A DNA stretch of 52,658 bases from CAYMEV01 sp964389675 [NCBI: uncultured Candidatus Sumerlaeota bacterium] (GTDB lineage: Bacteria; CAYMEV01), in contig CAYMEV010000019.1 of NCBI GenBank assembly GCA_964389675.1, positions 26,725 through 79,382 of the forward strand, given 5' to 3'. The translations under genes and the position numbers were made by a program. Shown one piece after another: positions 8,778-18,100 of the stretch. Under the pieces are notes generated by a model. That model worked only from the letters and a program-made list of their open reading frames with translations, ran no database searches and had not been told where the DNA came from. Each line of letters opens with the position of its first letter. Position 1 is the first letter of the stretch.

Positions 8778-9248
8778 CTATTCCTCCCTTATATATTCCC
8801 CTGATTTCCCCCCTCTTTTTTTGACAAGCATTATATCGCTTATAATAATTCCCCTGTCAACAGATTTACACATATCATATATGGTAAGCGCAGCTGCGGA
8901 AACCGCCATGAGCGCTTCCATCTCAACGCCTGTCTGGTTTGTGGTTTTGATCTCAGACTCAATATCTATCTCTTTTTCTTTTATTGCAAAACGGATATCA
9001 GCACCTGCAAGAGGCAGATTATGGCACATCGGTATGATCCCTGATGTATTTTTTGCAGCCATAATACCGGCGACCTGAGCGACCGCAAGGACATCCCCCT
9101 TCCCTATCAGCCCTTCTTTTATCATATTCACTGTTTCAGCCTTCATTATTACCCTGCCTCTGGCAGAAGCAATTCTCAGGGTATTTCCCTTACTGCTTAC
9201 ATCAACCATATGGGCTCTTCCTGATTCATCAAAATGGGTGCTTTTCAT
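8778..9248 (-). CDS. moaC: Cyclic pyranopterin monophosphate synthase MoaC
   Basis: 156 residues, normal length for MoaC. It converts the MoaA product (a 3',8-cyclo-GTP derivative) into cyclic pyranopterin monophosphate. Conserved segments seen are [50 protein letters not shown] and VKKRGGKSG. It lies directly downstream of moaA with three bases between them, as expected for enzymes acting in sequence. Confidence 0.96.
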   Translation of the reverse strand: MKSTHFDESGRAHMVDVSSKGNTLRIASARGRVIMKAETVNMIKEGLIGKGDVLAVAQVAGIMAAKNTSGIIPMCHNLPLAGADIRFAIKEKEIDIESEIKTTNQTGVEMEALMAVSAAALTIYDMCKSVDRGIIISDIMLVKKRGGKSGEYIREE

Positions 9249-9251
9249 GAT

Positions 9252-10205
9252 TTATCCCCCTATCTGTACCATATTGCCTTTCATATATATATTCTCATCA
9301 AACCTGTGTGAAGCAGGCTTATTATATACAAAGTCCAGTACATGCCCCGAAATATCCTCTCCTTTTCTGATAATTGACCTGAGGTCAATATGATCATCAG
9401 AATGAAGGCATGTGTAGAGCCTGCCGTCAGATGTCAGCCTTATCCTGTTGCAGTCAGCGCAGAACCTGCAGGATATTGGGCTTATCAGCCCTATGTCTGC
9501 ATTTGCACCTTCCAGCCTGTAATTGACTGATGATGATGAAGCATCTTCATTTTTAACAGGAACCAGCCCCTTTATCCTCTCAAGGACAGAATCATTGGAT
9601 AGAAACCTGTCAGAGGCCCATGATGCTGAACAGCCGCCGGGCATGAGCTCTATAAACCTTACATTTATGCCCTGATATGTCAGTTCTGCAAAATCCTCTA
9701 TCTCGTCATCATTAAAATCCCTGATAAGGACAAAATTCAGCTTGACAGGGTGAAAACCCAATTTTCGGACTTCTTTCAGTCCCTGCAGAACATCATTGAT
9801 ATTCCCGCCCCGTGTTATGTATCTGTATTTTGAATCATCAAGGGTATCAAGGCTAATGTTAATTCTTCCCAGGCCTGATTCCCTGAGGCTTTGCGCATAT
9901 TGCTTAAGTAGAATACCGTTGGTGGTCATGGAAAGGTCTTTTATCCCGGATAGGGCGCCAATCTTCTTTATAAGCCCTGTTATACCCCTCCTTACAAGGG
10001 GTTCGCCTCCGGTTATCCTTACCTTTGTTATGCCGAGTTTTACAAGGGTATTCACAATATGCAGGATCTCTTCAAACCTCAATATATCTTCATGCTGCAT
10101 TTTTCTGACACCCTCTTCAGGCATGCAGTAGATGCACCTGAGATTGCACAGGTCAGTCACAGAAATTCTAAGATAATTTATATTTCTCCCGAATCTGTCT
10201 CTCAT
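9252..10205 (-). CDS. moaA: GTP 3',8-cyclase MoaA (radical SAM)
   Basis: 317 residues. The N-terminal radical SAM cluster motif CNLRCIYC is intact, followed by ITGGEPLVRRGI. The second cluster, which binds GTP, is present as CRFCADCNRIRLTSDG plus YTC. The protein ends in GG (MVQIGG), a C-terminal tail needed for activity in known MoaA enzymes. It makes the first step of pterin cofactor synthesis from GTP. It sits between the moeA-PBP fusion and moaC with gaps of six and three bases. Confidence 0.96.
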   Translation of the reverse strand: MRDRFGRNINYLRISVTDLCNLRCIYCMPEEGVRKMQHEDILRFEEILHIVNTLVKLGITKVRITGGEPLVRRGITGLIKKIGALSGIKDLSMTTNGILLKQYAQSLRESGLGRINISLDTLDDSKYRYITRGGNINDVLQGLKEVRKLGFHPVKLNFVLIRDFNDDEIEDFAELTYQGINVRFIELMPGGCSASWASDRFLSNDSVLERIKGLVPVKNEDASSSSVNYRLEGANADIGLISPISCRFCADCNRIRLTSDGRLYTCLHSDDHIDLRSIIRKGEDISGHVLDFVYNKPASHRFDENIYMKGNMVQIGG

Positions 10206-10211
10206 TTAAAA

Positions 10212-12134
10212 TTATTCACCTATTATTACTATTTCACCTGTATTTATCATTTCATAACCGCCTATTTTCATTACCCTTTCCTTAAATTCACCCGATCTTA
10301 CTACGGAAATAAACACCTTAAGCCTTTCATCCTCAAGGTATTCAAATGCTGTAAGAAAATCATATTCCTCATGCCCGACAGGTATGAAGTCCAGATCCAG
10401 GGCACGGGCGGCAGATAGAACACCGAGCCCTGCATCAGCAGAATCAGCCTTTATGGCAGCAGCCACAGCCATATGTGTTGTCATCTCCTTTTCATAACCC
10501 GTTATATCTTTTGCATCAATACCCAGCTTCTTAAGGCTGTAATCCAGAAGTATGCGTGTGCCTGATCCTTTCTGCCTGTTTACAAAATGGATGCCTTTCC
10601 GAATTAATGATCCAAAATCCGTTATATCTGAGGGATTGCCCTTTTGCACCATAAGGCCCTGAGTCCTTCTCAGCCCCTTGATAAGGGCCATTCTCCTGCC
10701 CGGGAAAAACCTTTTTATATACGGAATATTGTATTCCCCTGTCTCTTCGTCCAGAAGGTGTACAGGTGCAAGGTGGCATTCATTTCTTCTCAAGGCTGTT
10801 ATACCGCCCATACTGCCTGTATGAGCTGAAGCCAGCTCCATCATGTCAGAGACCTCATCCATGATCATATCATGGCTTCCAATGGAGAGAAGAGTCCTTT
10901 TCAGCCTTTCAGCAGGCTTGTAAAGATGAATTATGGCCTCCTCCCCGGCTTCCATCCCTTCAGCATTCCTTGGTATTTCGAGTATGCCGTCAGCCCTTAC
11001 AAGGCTCATTGTGGCACCGGCGCCGCGCATCAGAGGAGTTGCAATAAACCTGCCGCCAATATGGCCAACCGTTACCCGGACCATCTCGCTGCTTTTGAAG
11101 GATGATACTATCCTTCTTGATAAAACTGCCTTTACTGTATCTTCAGGTCTCTTCAGGTTTTCGTGTCCATGTTCCCGGGAAGGCAAAGACTGAAGTATCA
11201 GAGGCCTGGCAAAAAGCTCAAAGACCAGAAAGGATGAAACAGGGTATCCGGGAATGCCTATTACCGGCTTTTTATCAATAACTGCAAGTATGGTCGGTTT
11301 GCCGGGTTTTATTGCAAGCCCATGCACTATCACTTCTCCCAGTTCTCTAAGCACAGAAACAGTATAATCCTTCCTTCCAGCAGATGACCCTGCATTTACC
11401 AGAAGGATGTCATTCTCCTCAACCCCCTTTAATACCGCTTCCCTCAGGGATCCCATGTCATCCCTGCATGGAGAATACCTTTTTGCAGTGCCTCCATACT
11501 CATTTACCAGCCCCTCAAAAACATATGAATTTGACTCCAGTATCTTACCCTCGCCAAGCTTGCCCGGATCGTCCACAAGCTCTGACCCAGTCGGTATAAT
11601 CCCGACTTTCGGCTTTTTATGGACTTTTATCTTATTAATTCCTGCAGAGATCAATGCCCCGAGGTCTATCGGCCTTATTCTATGCCTTGAAGGAAGTATC
11701 ATCTCGCCGACAGCTATATCCTCGCCTACAAGCCTTACATGCTGCCAGGGATATGCCGGGGCTATAATTCTGACCTTCCCCTCCCCCGCCTCAATGACGT
11801 TTTCAATCATGATAACCGCATTATGCTTTTTTTTCAGGGCATTGCCTGTGTTAATATATTCAAAATCCTTGTTTTCAATAAGTATTCTGGGGTCAGATTC
11901 CGTTGCATTGTATGTGGCCTCGGAATTAACAGCTATTCCATCCATAGCTGCTGAATTAAAATAGGGTGAAGAGATCTCAGCATATACACAGTCAAAGGTA
12001 TACCTGCCTGCTGATTCTGAGACGCTTATCTCTTCACTCCCTGTCAGTAGATCACCGAGTTTTGAGTAGTATTTCTCCCTGGCTTCATCTAACTCAATAT
12101 TGGATATATATACATTCTGCCGGAATTTACTCAT
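10212..12134 (-). CDS. MoeA fused to a periplasmic-binding-protein-like domain
   Basis: 640 residues. Residues about 1-405 are MoeA (molybdopterin molybdenumtransferase): SPYFNSAAMDGIAV near the start, PTGSELV, VLRELGEVIVHGLAIKPGKPTI, GIPGYPVSSF. The rest (about 420-640) is a PBP_like_2 domain related to LysR-type effector domains and oxyanion-binding proteins, with GSMGGITALRRNE, GSGTRILLDY and SADAGLGVLSAA. This fusion occurs in anaerobes and archaea; the extra domain may sense or deliver the metal oxyanion. Its ATG overlaps the stop of the plain moeA by four bases (12131-12134). Confidence 0.9.
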   Translation of the reverse strand: MSKFRQNVYISNIELDEAREKYYSKLGDLLTGSEEISVSESAGRYTFDCVYAEISSPYFNSAAMDGIAVNSEATYNATESDPRILIENKDFEYINTGNALKKKHNAVIMIENVIEAGEGKVRIIAPAYPWQHVRLVGEDIAVGEMILPSRHRIRPIDLGALISAGINKIKVHKKPKVGIIPTGSELVDDPGKLGEGKILESNSYVFEGLVNEYGGTAKRYSPCRDDMGSLREAVLKGVEENDILLVNAGSSAGRKDYTVSVLRELGEVIVHGLAIKPGKPTILAVIDKKPVIGIPGYPVSSFLVFELFARPLILQSLPSREHGHENLKRPEDTVKAVLSRRIVSSFKSSEMVRVTVGHIGGRFIATPLMRGAGATMSLVRADGILEIPRNAEGMEAGEEAIIHLYKPAERLKRTLLSIGSHDMIMDEVSDMMELASAHTGSMGGITALRRNECHLAPVHLLDEETGEYNIPYIKRFFPGRRMALIKGLRRTQGLMVQKGNPSDITDFGSLIRKGIHFVNRQKGSGTRILLDYSLKKLGIDAKDITGYEKEMTTHMAVAAAIKADSADAGLGVLSAARALDLDFIPVGHEEYDFLTAFEYLEDERLKVFISVVRSGEFKERVMKIGGYEMINTGEIVIIGE

Positions 12135-13357
12135 AAGCAGTATATTTCAACCTCCTCCCCGCTGTTCAGACCTTCCTCATGCTCATTTATCACCAGGTAT
12201 CCATCCGACTTTGACAGAAGGGATATCAGGCCTGATTTGCCGTAATTCACGTCAGCATAAAGGATACCGTCCCTTTCGGACAGAGATACCATCCTGAATG
12301 TCATGCTTCCCGGTGAGGAAGGCACATTACTGCTCAGCACAGCCCTTCTTACACTTATATTACCGGATATACCGTATAGATGTTTTATTAGATGCTCTAC
12401 AAAGACCTTAAATACTATTACTGCTGAGACAGGATGGCCAGGAAGCCCGAAAACTGCCCTGTTTTCTATCTCACCTATGATTGTCGGCTTTCCGGGCTTG
12501 ATGGCGACCCCATGTACAAAAACTCCCCTTCCACTGAAAGAATTTATAACCTCGGGGGTAAAATCCTTTGCCCCTACGGAGCTTCCCCCTGAGATAAGAA
12601 TAATATCTGAAATGCTCAGAGCTTTCTGAAGCTCTTTTTTAAGAAGTTCGAAACTGTCTTTTACTATTACCCTGCTCATAACTTCACACCCGGCTTTTTT
12701 GACCAGGGATGAAAGGGTAGAGCCGTTAATATCCCTTATCATGCCAAAGGCAGGCTCAGCCTCCGGTTCAACTATCTCATCTCCTGTCGATATGATATAG
12801 AAACGCAGTTTCTTAAGGACATCTACACTCATCCTGCCTATGGCGGCCAGCACTCCTGTGTCAGTAGCATTTATGCTCCTGCCCCTTTTCAGTATTATCT
12901 CTCCCTTCTTAATATCATCACCCTCATATATGATATTTTCTCCTGACGATACAGGCCTGAAAACCTCTATAGAGCTTTCATCAAGATTGTTTGTGTGTTC
13001 TATCATTACAACGCTGTCAGCACCTTCAGGTATCATGCCTCCGGTAGGCACATAGGCAGTTTGCCCTGATGATATCCTTATCTGCGTTCTTTCCCCCATC
13101 CTGACCTCTCCGGACAGGTTAAGCAGGACCGGCACAGATTCGCTTGACCCATGCGTATCAAAACTGCTTACTGCATAGCCGTCAACTGTGGACCTTCTGA
13201 ACTCCGGCACATCAGAGGCGGATAATATATCATCAGCCAGGACCCTGTCCAGCGAATCTGAAACAGATATATGTTCTTTTTGAAGCCTCATCATTGAGAA
13301 GGCTTCCTCCATCTTGCATCTGGCCTGACTGACCGTATGTACCTTAAAGAAGTCCAC
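12131..13357 (-). CDS. moeA: Molybdopterin molybdenumtransferase MoeA
   Basis: 408 residues, standard length for MoeA. It inserts molybdate or tungstate into adenylylated molybdopterin. Motifs: VPEFRRSTVDGYAV, VPTGGMIPEGADSVVMIEH, STGDEIVEP, SGGSSVGAKDFT, GVAIKPGKPTIIGE, FGLPGHPVSAV. It is the first gene of the operon, about 145 bases after the leader terminator at 13506-13534. The presence of this plain MoeA plus a MoeA-PBP fusion may reflect one enzyme for Mo and one for W, a split proposed in tungsten users; the sequence does not show which is which. Confidence 0.95.
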   Translation of the reverse strand: MDFFKVHTVSQARCKMEEAFSMMRLQKEHISVSDSLDRVLADDILSASDVPEFRRSTVDGYAVSSFDTHGSSESVPVLLNLSGEVRMGERTQIRISSGQTAYVPTGGMIPEGADSVVMIEHTNNLDESSIEVFRPVSSGENIIYEGDDIKKGEIILKRGRSINATDTGVLAAIGRMSVDVLKKLRFYIISTGDEIVEPEAEPAFGMIRDINGSTLSSLVKKAGCEVMSRVIVKDSFELLKKELQKALSISDIILISGGSSVGAKDFTPEVINSFSGRGVFVHGVAIKPGKPTIIGEIENRAVFGLPGHPVSAVIVFKVFVEHLIKHLYGISGNISVRRAVLSSNVPSSPGSMTFRMVSLSERDGILYADVNYGKSGLISLLSKSDGYLVINEHEEGLNSGEEVEIYCL

Positions 13358-13505
13358 CAGCCTATATTTCCCCCTGATCCAAAGATATGCCTGTTCCGGT
13401 CATAGCCATCAAATATTTCCTTAAAAATCCATTTCTCTTTGCTTCTGTCTTAGTCATACTGCTTTGAATAAAAACTTAAAATTTATCCATTTATATTTTA
13501 AAACC

Positions 13506-13534
13506 AAAAAAACCGACTTTGGAAAGTCGGTTTT
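13506..13534 (-). terminator. Leader terminator downstream of the Moco/Tuco-type RNA
   Basis: On the minus strand AAAACCGACTTT, a short CC loop and AAAGTCGGTTTT form a perfect stem followed by more T (run at 13506-13513). It sits between the structured leader RNA and moeA, exactly where an expression-platform terminator of a transcriptional riboswitch should be. The A run on the other side means it could also stop plus-strand transcripts. Confidence 0.85.
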
Positions 13535-13565
13535 ATCAAATCCAATTATTCTAAATAATTATTAA

Positions 13566-13668
13566 ACCTGGATTAAAACTTTCCTTTCCAAACACGGGAG
13601 GCATAGGCATTTCTGCCTATACCCGGCGGCTTAAACTCATAGCGCAAGGCCTTAGAATTTTAAGCTCG
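13566..13668 (-). promoter_or_regulatory. Putative molybdenum/tungsten cofactor (Moco/Tuco) riboswitch aptamer
   Basis: On the minus strand an outer helix can form between TTAAAATT (13663-13656) and AAGTTTTAA (13581-13573). Inside lies a long hairpin: CGGG, TATAGGCA, a GAAA tetraloop at 13613-13610, TGCCTATG, an unpaired CCT, then CCCG. The GCCTCCCG stretch and a GNRA-capped arm recall the Moco RNA motif. It is followed by an intrinsic terminator and then moeA-moeA/PBP-moaA-moaC-MOSC, the genes this riboswitch class controls. The family assignment rests on this context and on partial recall of the consensus. A different structured leader is possible. Confidence 0.55.
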
Positions 13669-13673
13669 GAAAA

Positions 13674-13831
13674 TCAATCTAAATCAATCAGATCTCCTTC
13701 TTTATAATACCCATTTTTCTCTAAATCAATATTTATTCCATGGCAATTTAAAACAGTATCAGGGTAATTGTCAATAATTATCTTTACTCACCCTCAATTA
13801 CACCCCGGGCTTTTATTATTGCTACCGTCAT
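13674..13831 (-). pseudogene. Possible small frameshifted gene upstream of the riboswitch
   Basis: An ATG at 13831 opens MTVAIIKARGVIEGE and then stops. Reading one base back, the frame from 13787 to 13674 gives VKIIIDNYPDTVLNC continuing to GYYKEGDLIDLD and a stop. Together they would form a protein-like product of about 50 residues interrupted by one frameshift. There is no ribosome site before the ATG, and the operon promoter overlaps the end, so this could be a decayed gene, a sequencing error, or chance. Confidence 0.25.
13701..13729 (-). promoter_or_regulatory. Promoter for the riboswitch-led cofactor operon
   Basis: On the minus strand TTGATT (13729-13724) and TATAAA (13706-13701) are separated by 17 bases. 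Transcription would start near 13694, about 25 bases before the outer helix of the leader RNA. A second candidate further up, TTGACA (13774-13769) with TAAATT 18 bases later, is weaker in the -10. Confidence 0.5.
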
Positions 13832-14155
13832 AAAAAAAACAGTAAAAACCGCAGAATATCATTATAAAACTGAAGGAAAAAGGGCTTATCAAAAACAATC
13901 ATAAAATTAATAATATATATAAAGCATAATGTACCTGCAGAAAATTTATATTTACAGCTATGATTACATTAATGGCATCCGGCACAAAGATATACGCAGA
14001 AAAAATATTTGCTAAAAAGCCTGTTTTGTGGTATTGTATTAGAAGGGAAAAGGAAATTGAAACAATTATACTGATCAATGCAGTTCCGGCTTTGTAATAT
14101 TCCCGGGCATTGCGGTCTTAGGTTTCCTCCCGCTATATTTAAAGGAGGTGTGTTT

Positions 14156-14959
14156 ATGTGTGAACTAATGGCATTGAATTTTAACAGGCCCGTAAATCCC
14201 CGGATTTCCTTCAGTGGTTTCAGAAGAAGGGGCAAAAAGAATCCAGACGGCTGGGGAATCGCAATGTATCAGGAGAATGCTGTCCAGATAATTAAAGAAG
14301 CGATAGAAGCAGGGGAAAGCGAGCTCTCATTATTCCTTACCGGATACCCTCTGCTTAAATGCATGACATACATCTTTCATGTAAGATGGTGGCCTTATAA
14401 TGTGGCTTTTAAGAACACGCATCCCTTCCAGAGGGAGCTTTTTGGAAAAGATTACTGCTTTGCCCATAACGGAAGCCTGAACAGCTACAGGGGCATGCTT
14501 CCCCTGGGAAGGTTCATGCCCATAGGGCAGACAGACAGCGAGTATGCATTCTGCAGTCTTCTGCACTGTATTGAAGAAAGGGAAATACAATCATGGGACA
14601 GGGAGCATTTTGAATGGCTTTCAGGACTGCTTAAGGATATTAACAGTTACGGATATTTCAACTGCATATTCTCCAATGGGGAGTTCTTGTTCTGCTATCA
14701 TGACTGCAACAGCTATAGAGGGCTGAATTTCCTGCACAGGAAGCCCCCTTACGGGATCATAAGCTTTGCTGACAGGGAATGGGGGAATATAGACCTTAGC
14801 AGGAATAAGGAAATGGATGAGACAGGCTTTTTAATAGCAACAGAGAAAATGACCAGGGAAAGCTGGCATAAATTCAGGCCGGGAGAACTCATTGTCTTTA
14901 CCGGGGGAAAAATGATCTACTCCTCCAGCAGGAATACTGAAATGTATAATGATATATAG
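14156..14959 (+). CDS. Class II glutamine amidotransferase (YafJ/EgtC-like)
   Basis: 267 residues from the ATG at 14156, chosen because it follows AGGAGGTG and places Cys directly after Met (MCELMA), the N-terminal nucleophile of class II amidotransferases. An upstream ATG at 14078 would bury this Cys and can be discarded. Conserved parts: NPDGWGIAMY, HVRWWPYN, NTHPFQRELFGKDYCFAHNGSL and QTDSEYAF. The enzyme hydrolyses glutamine or a gamma-glutamyl substrate. No synthetase partner is adjacent, so the acceptor is unknown. It stands alone between the cofactor operon and the cyclase genes. Confidence 0.88.
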   Translation: MCELMALNFNRPVNPRISFSGFRRRGKKNPDGWGIAMYQENAVQIIKEAIEAGESELSLFLTGYPLLKCMTYIFHVRWWPYNVAFKNTHPFQRELFGKDYCFAHNGSLNSYRGMLPLGRFMPIGQTDSEYAFCSLLHCIEEREIQSWDREHFEWLSGLLKDINSYGYFNCIFSNGEFLFCYHDCNSYRGLNFLHRKPPYGIISFADREWGNIDLSRNKEMDETGFLIATEKMTRESWHKFRPGELIVFTGGKMIYSSSRNTEMYNDI

Positions 14960-15195
14960 TCAGAAATTCCTGATATTCTCAGATATTCCTCCCGCATGAT
15001 CACCGAACTCCTGACATGACTGCCTGGAAGGAACATGCGCTTCCATGGACAGGGCTCTGAAGGAAAAATTTCTTTTCTTTATATGCAATAGATTCATAAG
15101 GCTGGAACCCGGTATCTTCCTGATAAAAAACGGAAGACTATAATAAAAGCTGTATTATTCCCTGACCTGTCTTTCATAATTTGGGGCAGGAGATC

Positions 15196-18100
15196 TTATC
15201 TCCCCCTGGATTTTAGCTCTTCAATTACCTTATTGTATTTATGAATTTGAGCTTTTTCCTGCAGTTCATTATAAATATCGAGGGCTTTGGACCAATATTT
15301 TTCATGTTTTGTAATGTTCCATAGTTCATAGTATATTTCTGCTTTATTTTCCTTTGTAAGACTTTTATTTTTCAGCATGGATATTAGAGATCTGCCATTT
15401 TTTTTTATTTTATGTTTCATTAATTTGGCGTTTATTGATATGTCCGTCCATTTTTGTCCTATGGATAATTTGCAAATTTTTTCAATTTGCAACAAAGCTC
15501 CTTCCTTATCTTCCATCATGTAGAGAATTTCAGCCTTGATTAAAAGATAATCGCACAAATCATAAATTATATCAATTTCTTCTGCTATCTCAATAGCATC
15601 GTCAATATATTTTAGCGCAAGAGGATAATTGCAATATTCTTTCATTAAAAAAGCCATATTAGATAAAGCACTGCTGGTACCTTTTTTATTTTTAATTGCT
15701 TCATTTATTTCCAGCTGACTCTGGTAATACTGCAAAGCTTTACCCAGATCACCCAGTTCAATATATAATTTCCCTATATTCCCTTTTGTTATTGCTGTAC
15801 CTTTGCCGCTCTTCAGTTCTTCAGATATCTTTAATGATCTAAGATGATATTCAAGGGCCTTTTTTGTGTAACCCTGACTATGATAGCAGTTTGCAATATT
15901 TCCTAATGCTATGCCAATATTCAGTTTATTTTTTTGCTTTTCTGATGATGAGAGAAATTTATTGAAATAATCCAGCGCTTTTTCATGATCGCCATTTTCC
16001 TGATACATTATACCAATACCACACAGCGCTATGCTTACTCCAGTTTCATCCCCGATCTCCCTGCATATTGAGAGATATTTCCTGTAAAGCTTTCCAGCCT
16101 CCCGGAATCTGCCCCGATATCTGTAGATATTCCCCATATAACAGAATGCTTTGCTTAAGCCAGCCTTATTCCCTGTCTCTTTATTGATCTTCATCTGTTT
16201 TTTGTAGCAATCCATTGCCTTTTCATAATTCCCTGTTACAAAATAAACATTTCCCATATTCGAATATATAAAGCTTAATCCATTTATATCTTCAATCTCT
16301 TTTGATATCTCCATGGCTCTATTATAATGATCAATAGCTTTTTCATAATCGCCTAAGGAATAATATACAATACCCATGCCGTTGAAAACTGTGTGAATTC
16401 CATGCTTATCTCCTATCTTTTTGCATACTGAAAGCTGTTTCTCAAAGCATTCCATGGCTTTTGCAAAATCTCTCCGGTCTTTGTATATAACACCCATGTT
16501 GCCCAGTGTTATGCTATAATTTCTGAGGTTGCCCATTTTATTTGCGATTTCAAGCTGTTTATGAAAATATATCATTGCTTTGCTATTATCGCCCATATTA
16601 TTGTAAGCGACTCCACAGTTTCCATATGAGACGCCTTCCATATATTTAGTTCCAGCATCCTGGGCTATTTTTATTTGTTTTTTAATAGCTTTTAAGGCTT
16701 TTTTGAAGTCACCTTTCTGGAGGTTTATGCTTCCCAATGTACCGTAAATATTAATAATTCCCGTCTTATACCCTGTTTGTTCTGCAAGCACAAGAGACTT
16801 ATCAAGAAGATCTTCAGCTTCTGCATAATTGCTTTTCATCCGCAGCATGGAAGCAATAGATATAATGCCATCAATTGTCTGTTCTGTGTTTCCAGTGATC
16901 AGTGAATTATCATAAGCTCTTCTGTAATATTTAATAGCTTCATCCCAATTCCCCGTCAGATCGCTAATATTGCCCATTTTCATAAGATTAGGGATCATTC
17001 TGGGAATATCATTATCTTTATCCAGGTATTTCAGCAGTCTGGTAAATGTATTTAGAGCTTTCTCATTCTGATATAGATCCATGGACTGAATAGCGGATTT
17101 TTCAAGGTAATCAATGGTTTTCTCAATGTTTTCGGCTTTTTCATAGTGTCTTGCAAGCTCTTCATAATGTGCTTTAATATCCTTCTGATATAGATCCTCT
17201 ATGATTGTACCGGCCAGGTCATGAAGCAAACGAAGCCTTTCTTTCAGCTGAGTTTCATAGACAGCATCCCTGATCAGTGCATGCTTAAAAATATAATTTA
17301 TTTCAGTAATATTTTCCCATATCTGTTCCTGGCAGCCATCCAGGATATATTTTATACATTCATTTTCATTTTTTATAATATCTGCATTAATAAGCAGTTT
17401 TGTCAGAAGCTGAACGGCAAATTCTCTTCCAAGCACAGATGCTGTCTTTATTGATTCCTTCAATGTATCTGACAGCCTGTCAATACGTGCGATCAGCACC
17501 TGGTTGATTTTTGATGGAATAGTCATGCTTTTATCAGCCAGCTGGAAATTTTCATCCAGTAGCTTATTCTCTGTTAGGAATAATATCAGCTGTTCGATAA
17601 AAAAGGGATTGCCGCCTGTTTTATGCCAGATGAAATCCTTAAGGTTTTCGGGGATCCTGTCAGCACCAAGTCTGTCCCTAAGAAGCTCTGTCAGCATATT
17701 ATTATCAAAAACAGTGATATTCAGCCTTTTTATCCGGCAGTTGCATTCCCCGGGGCTGAACAGTGTAAATAAGCTTCCATCATCGTTTATTCGGCATAGA
17801 GCTATAATTATAAAAGGGTACCTCTCTGTATTAATTACTATCATTTTGATCAGTTCAGTACTATAGCTGTCAATCCAGTGTACGTCTTCCAATATGAGAA
17901 CCATAGGCTTTATAAGGCTCTGGGCTTTAATGAGATTCTTAAGGGCATACTTTGTATTCTCGTGGCGTCCTTTTGCATCAAGCTCAGAAAACAGGGAATT
18001 TTGCCACTCATGTCCAATCAGCGCTCCAATCAGTGATTTTGTGCGTATAAGTTCGCTTTTGATCTCTTTTATCCCTGTCTGGTCTATAATGTTCTGATAA

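Noticed and set aside
11407-11964. Plus-strand frame of 185 codons opposite the MoeA-PBP gene
   Set aside because: Antisense to conserved MoeA motifs; Ser/Pro-rich artefact of codon bias on the real strand.
13561-13680. 6S RNA as an alternative identity for the structured leader
   Set aside because: I considered it because of a GGCGGC and long helices, but the position directly upstream of a terminator and moeA, and the GNRA-capped arm, fit a riboswitch better. It is not fully excluded.
14078-14155. Upstream ATG extending the glutamine amidotransferase
   Set aside because: It lacks a ribosome site and would bury the catalytic Cys that must follow the initiator Met; the ATG at 14156 has AGGAGGTG.
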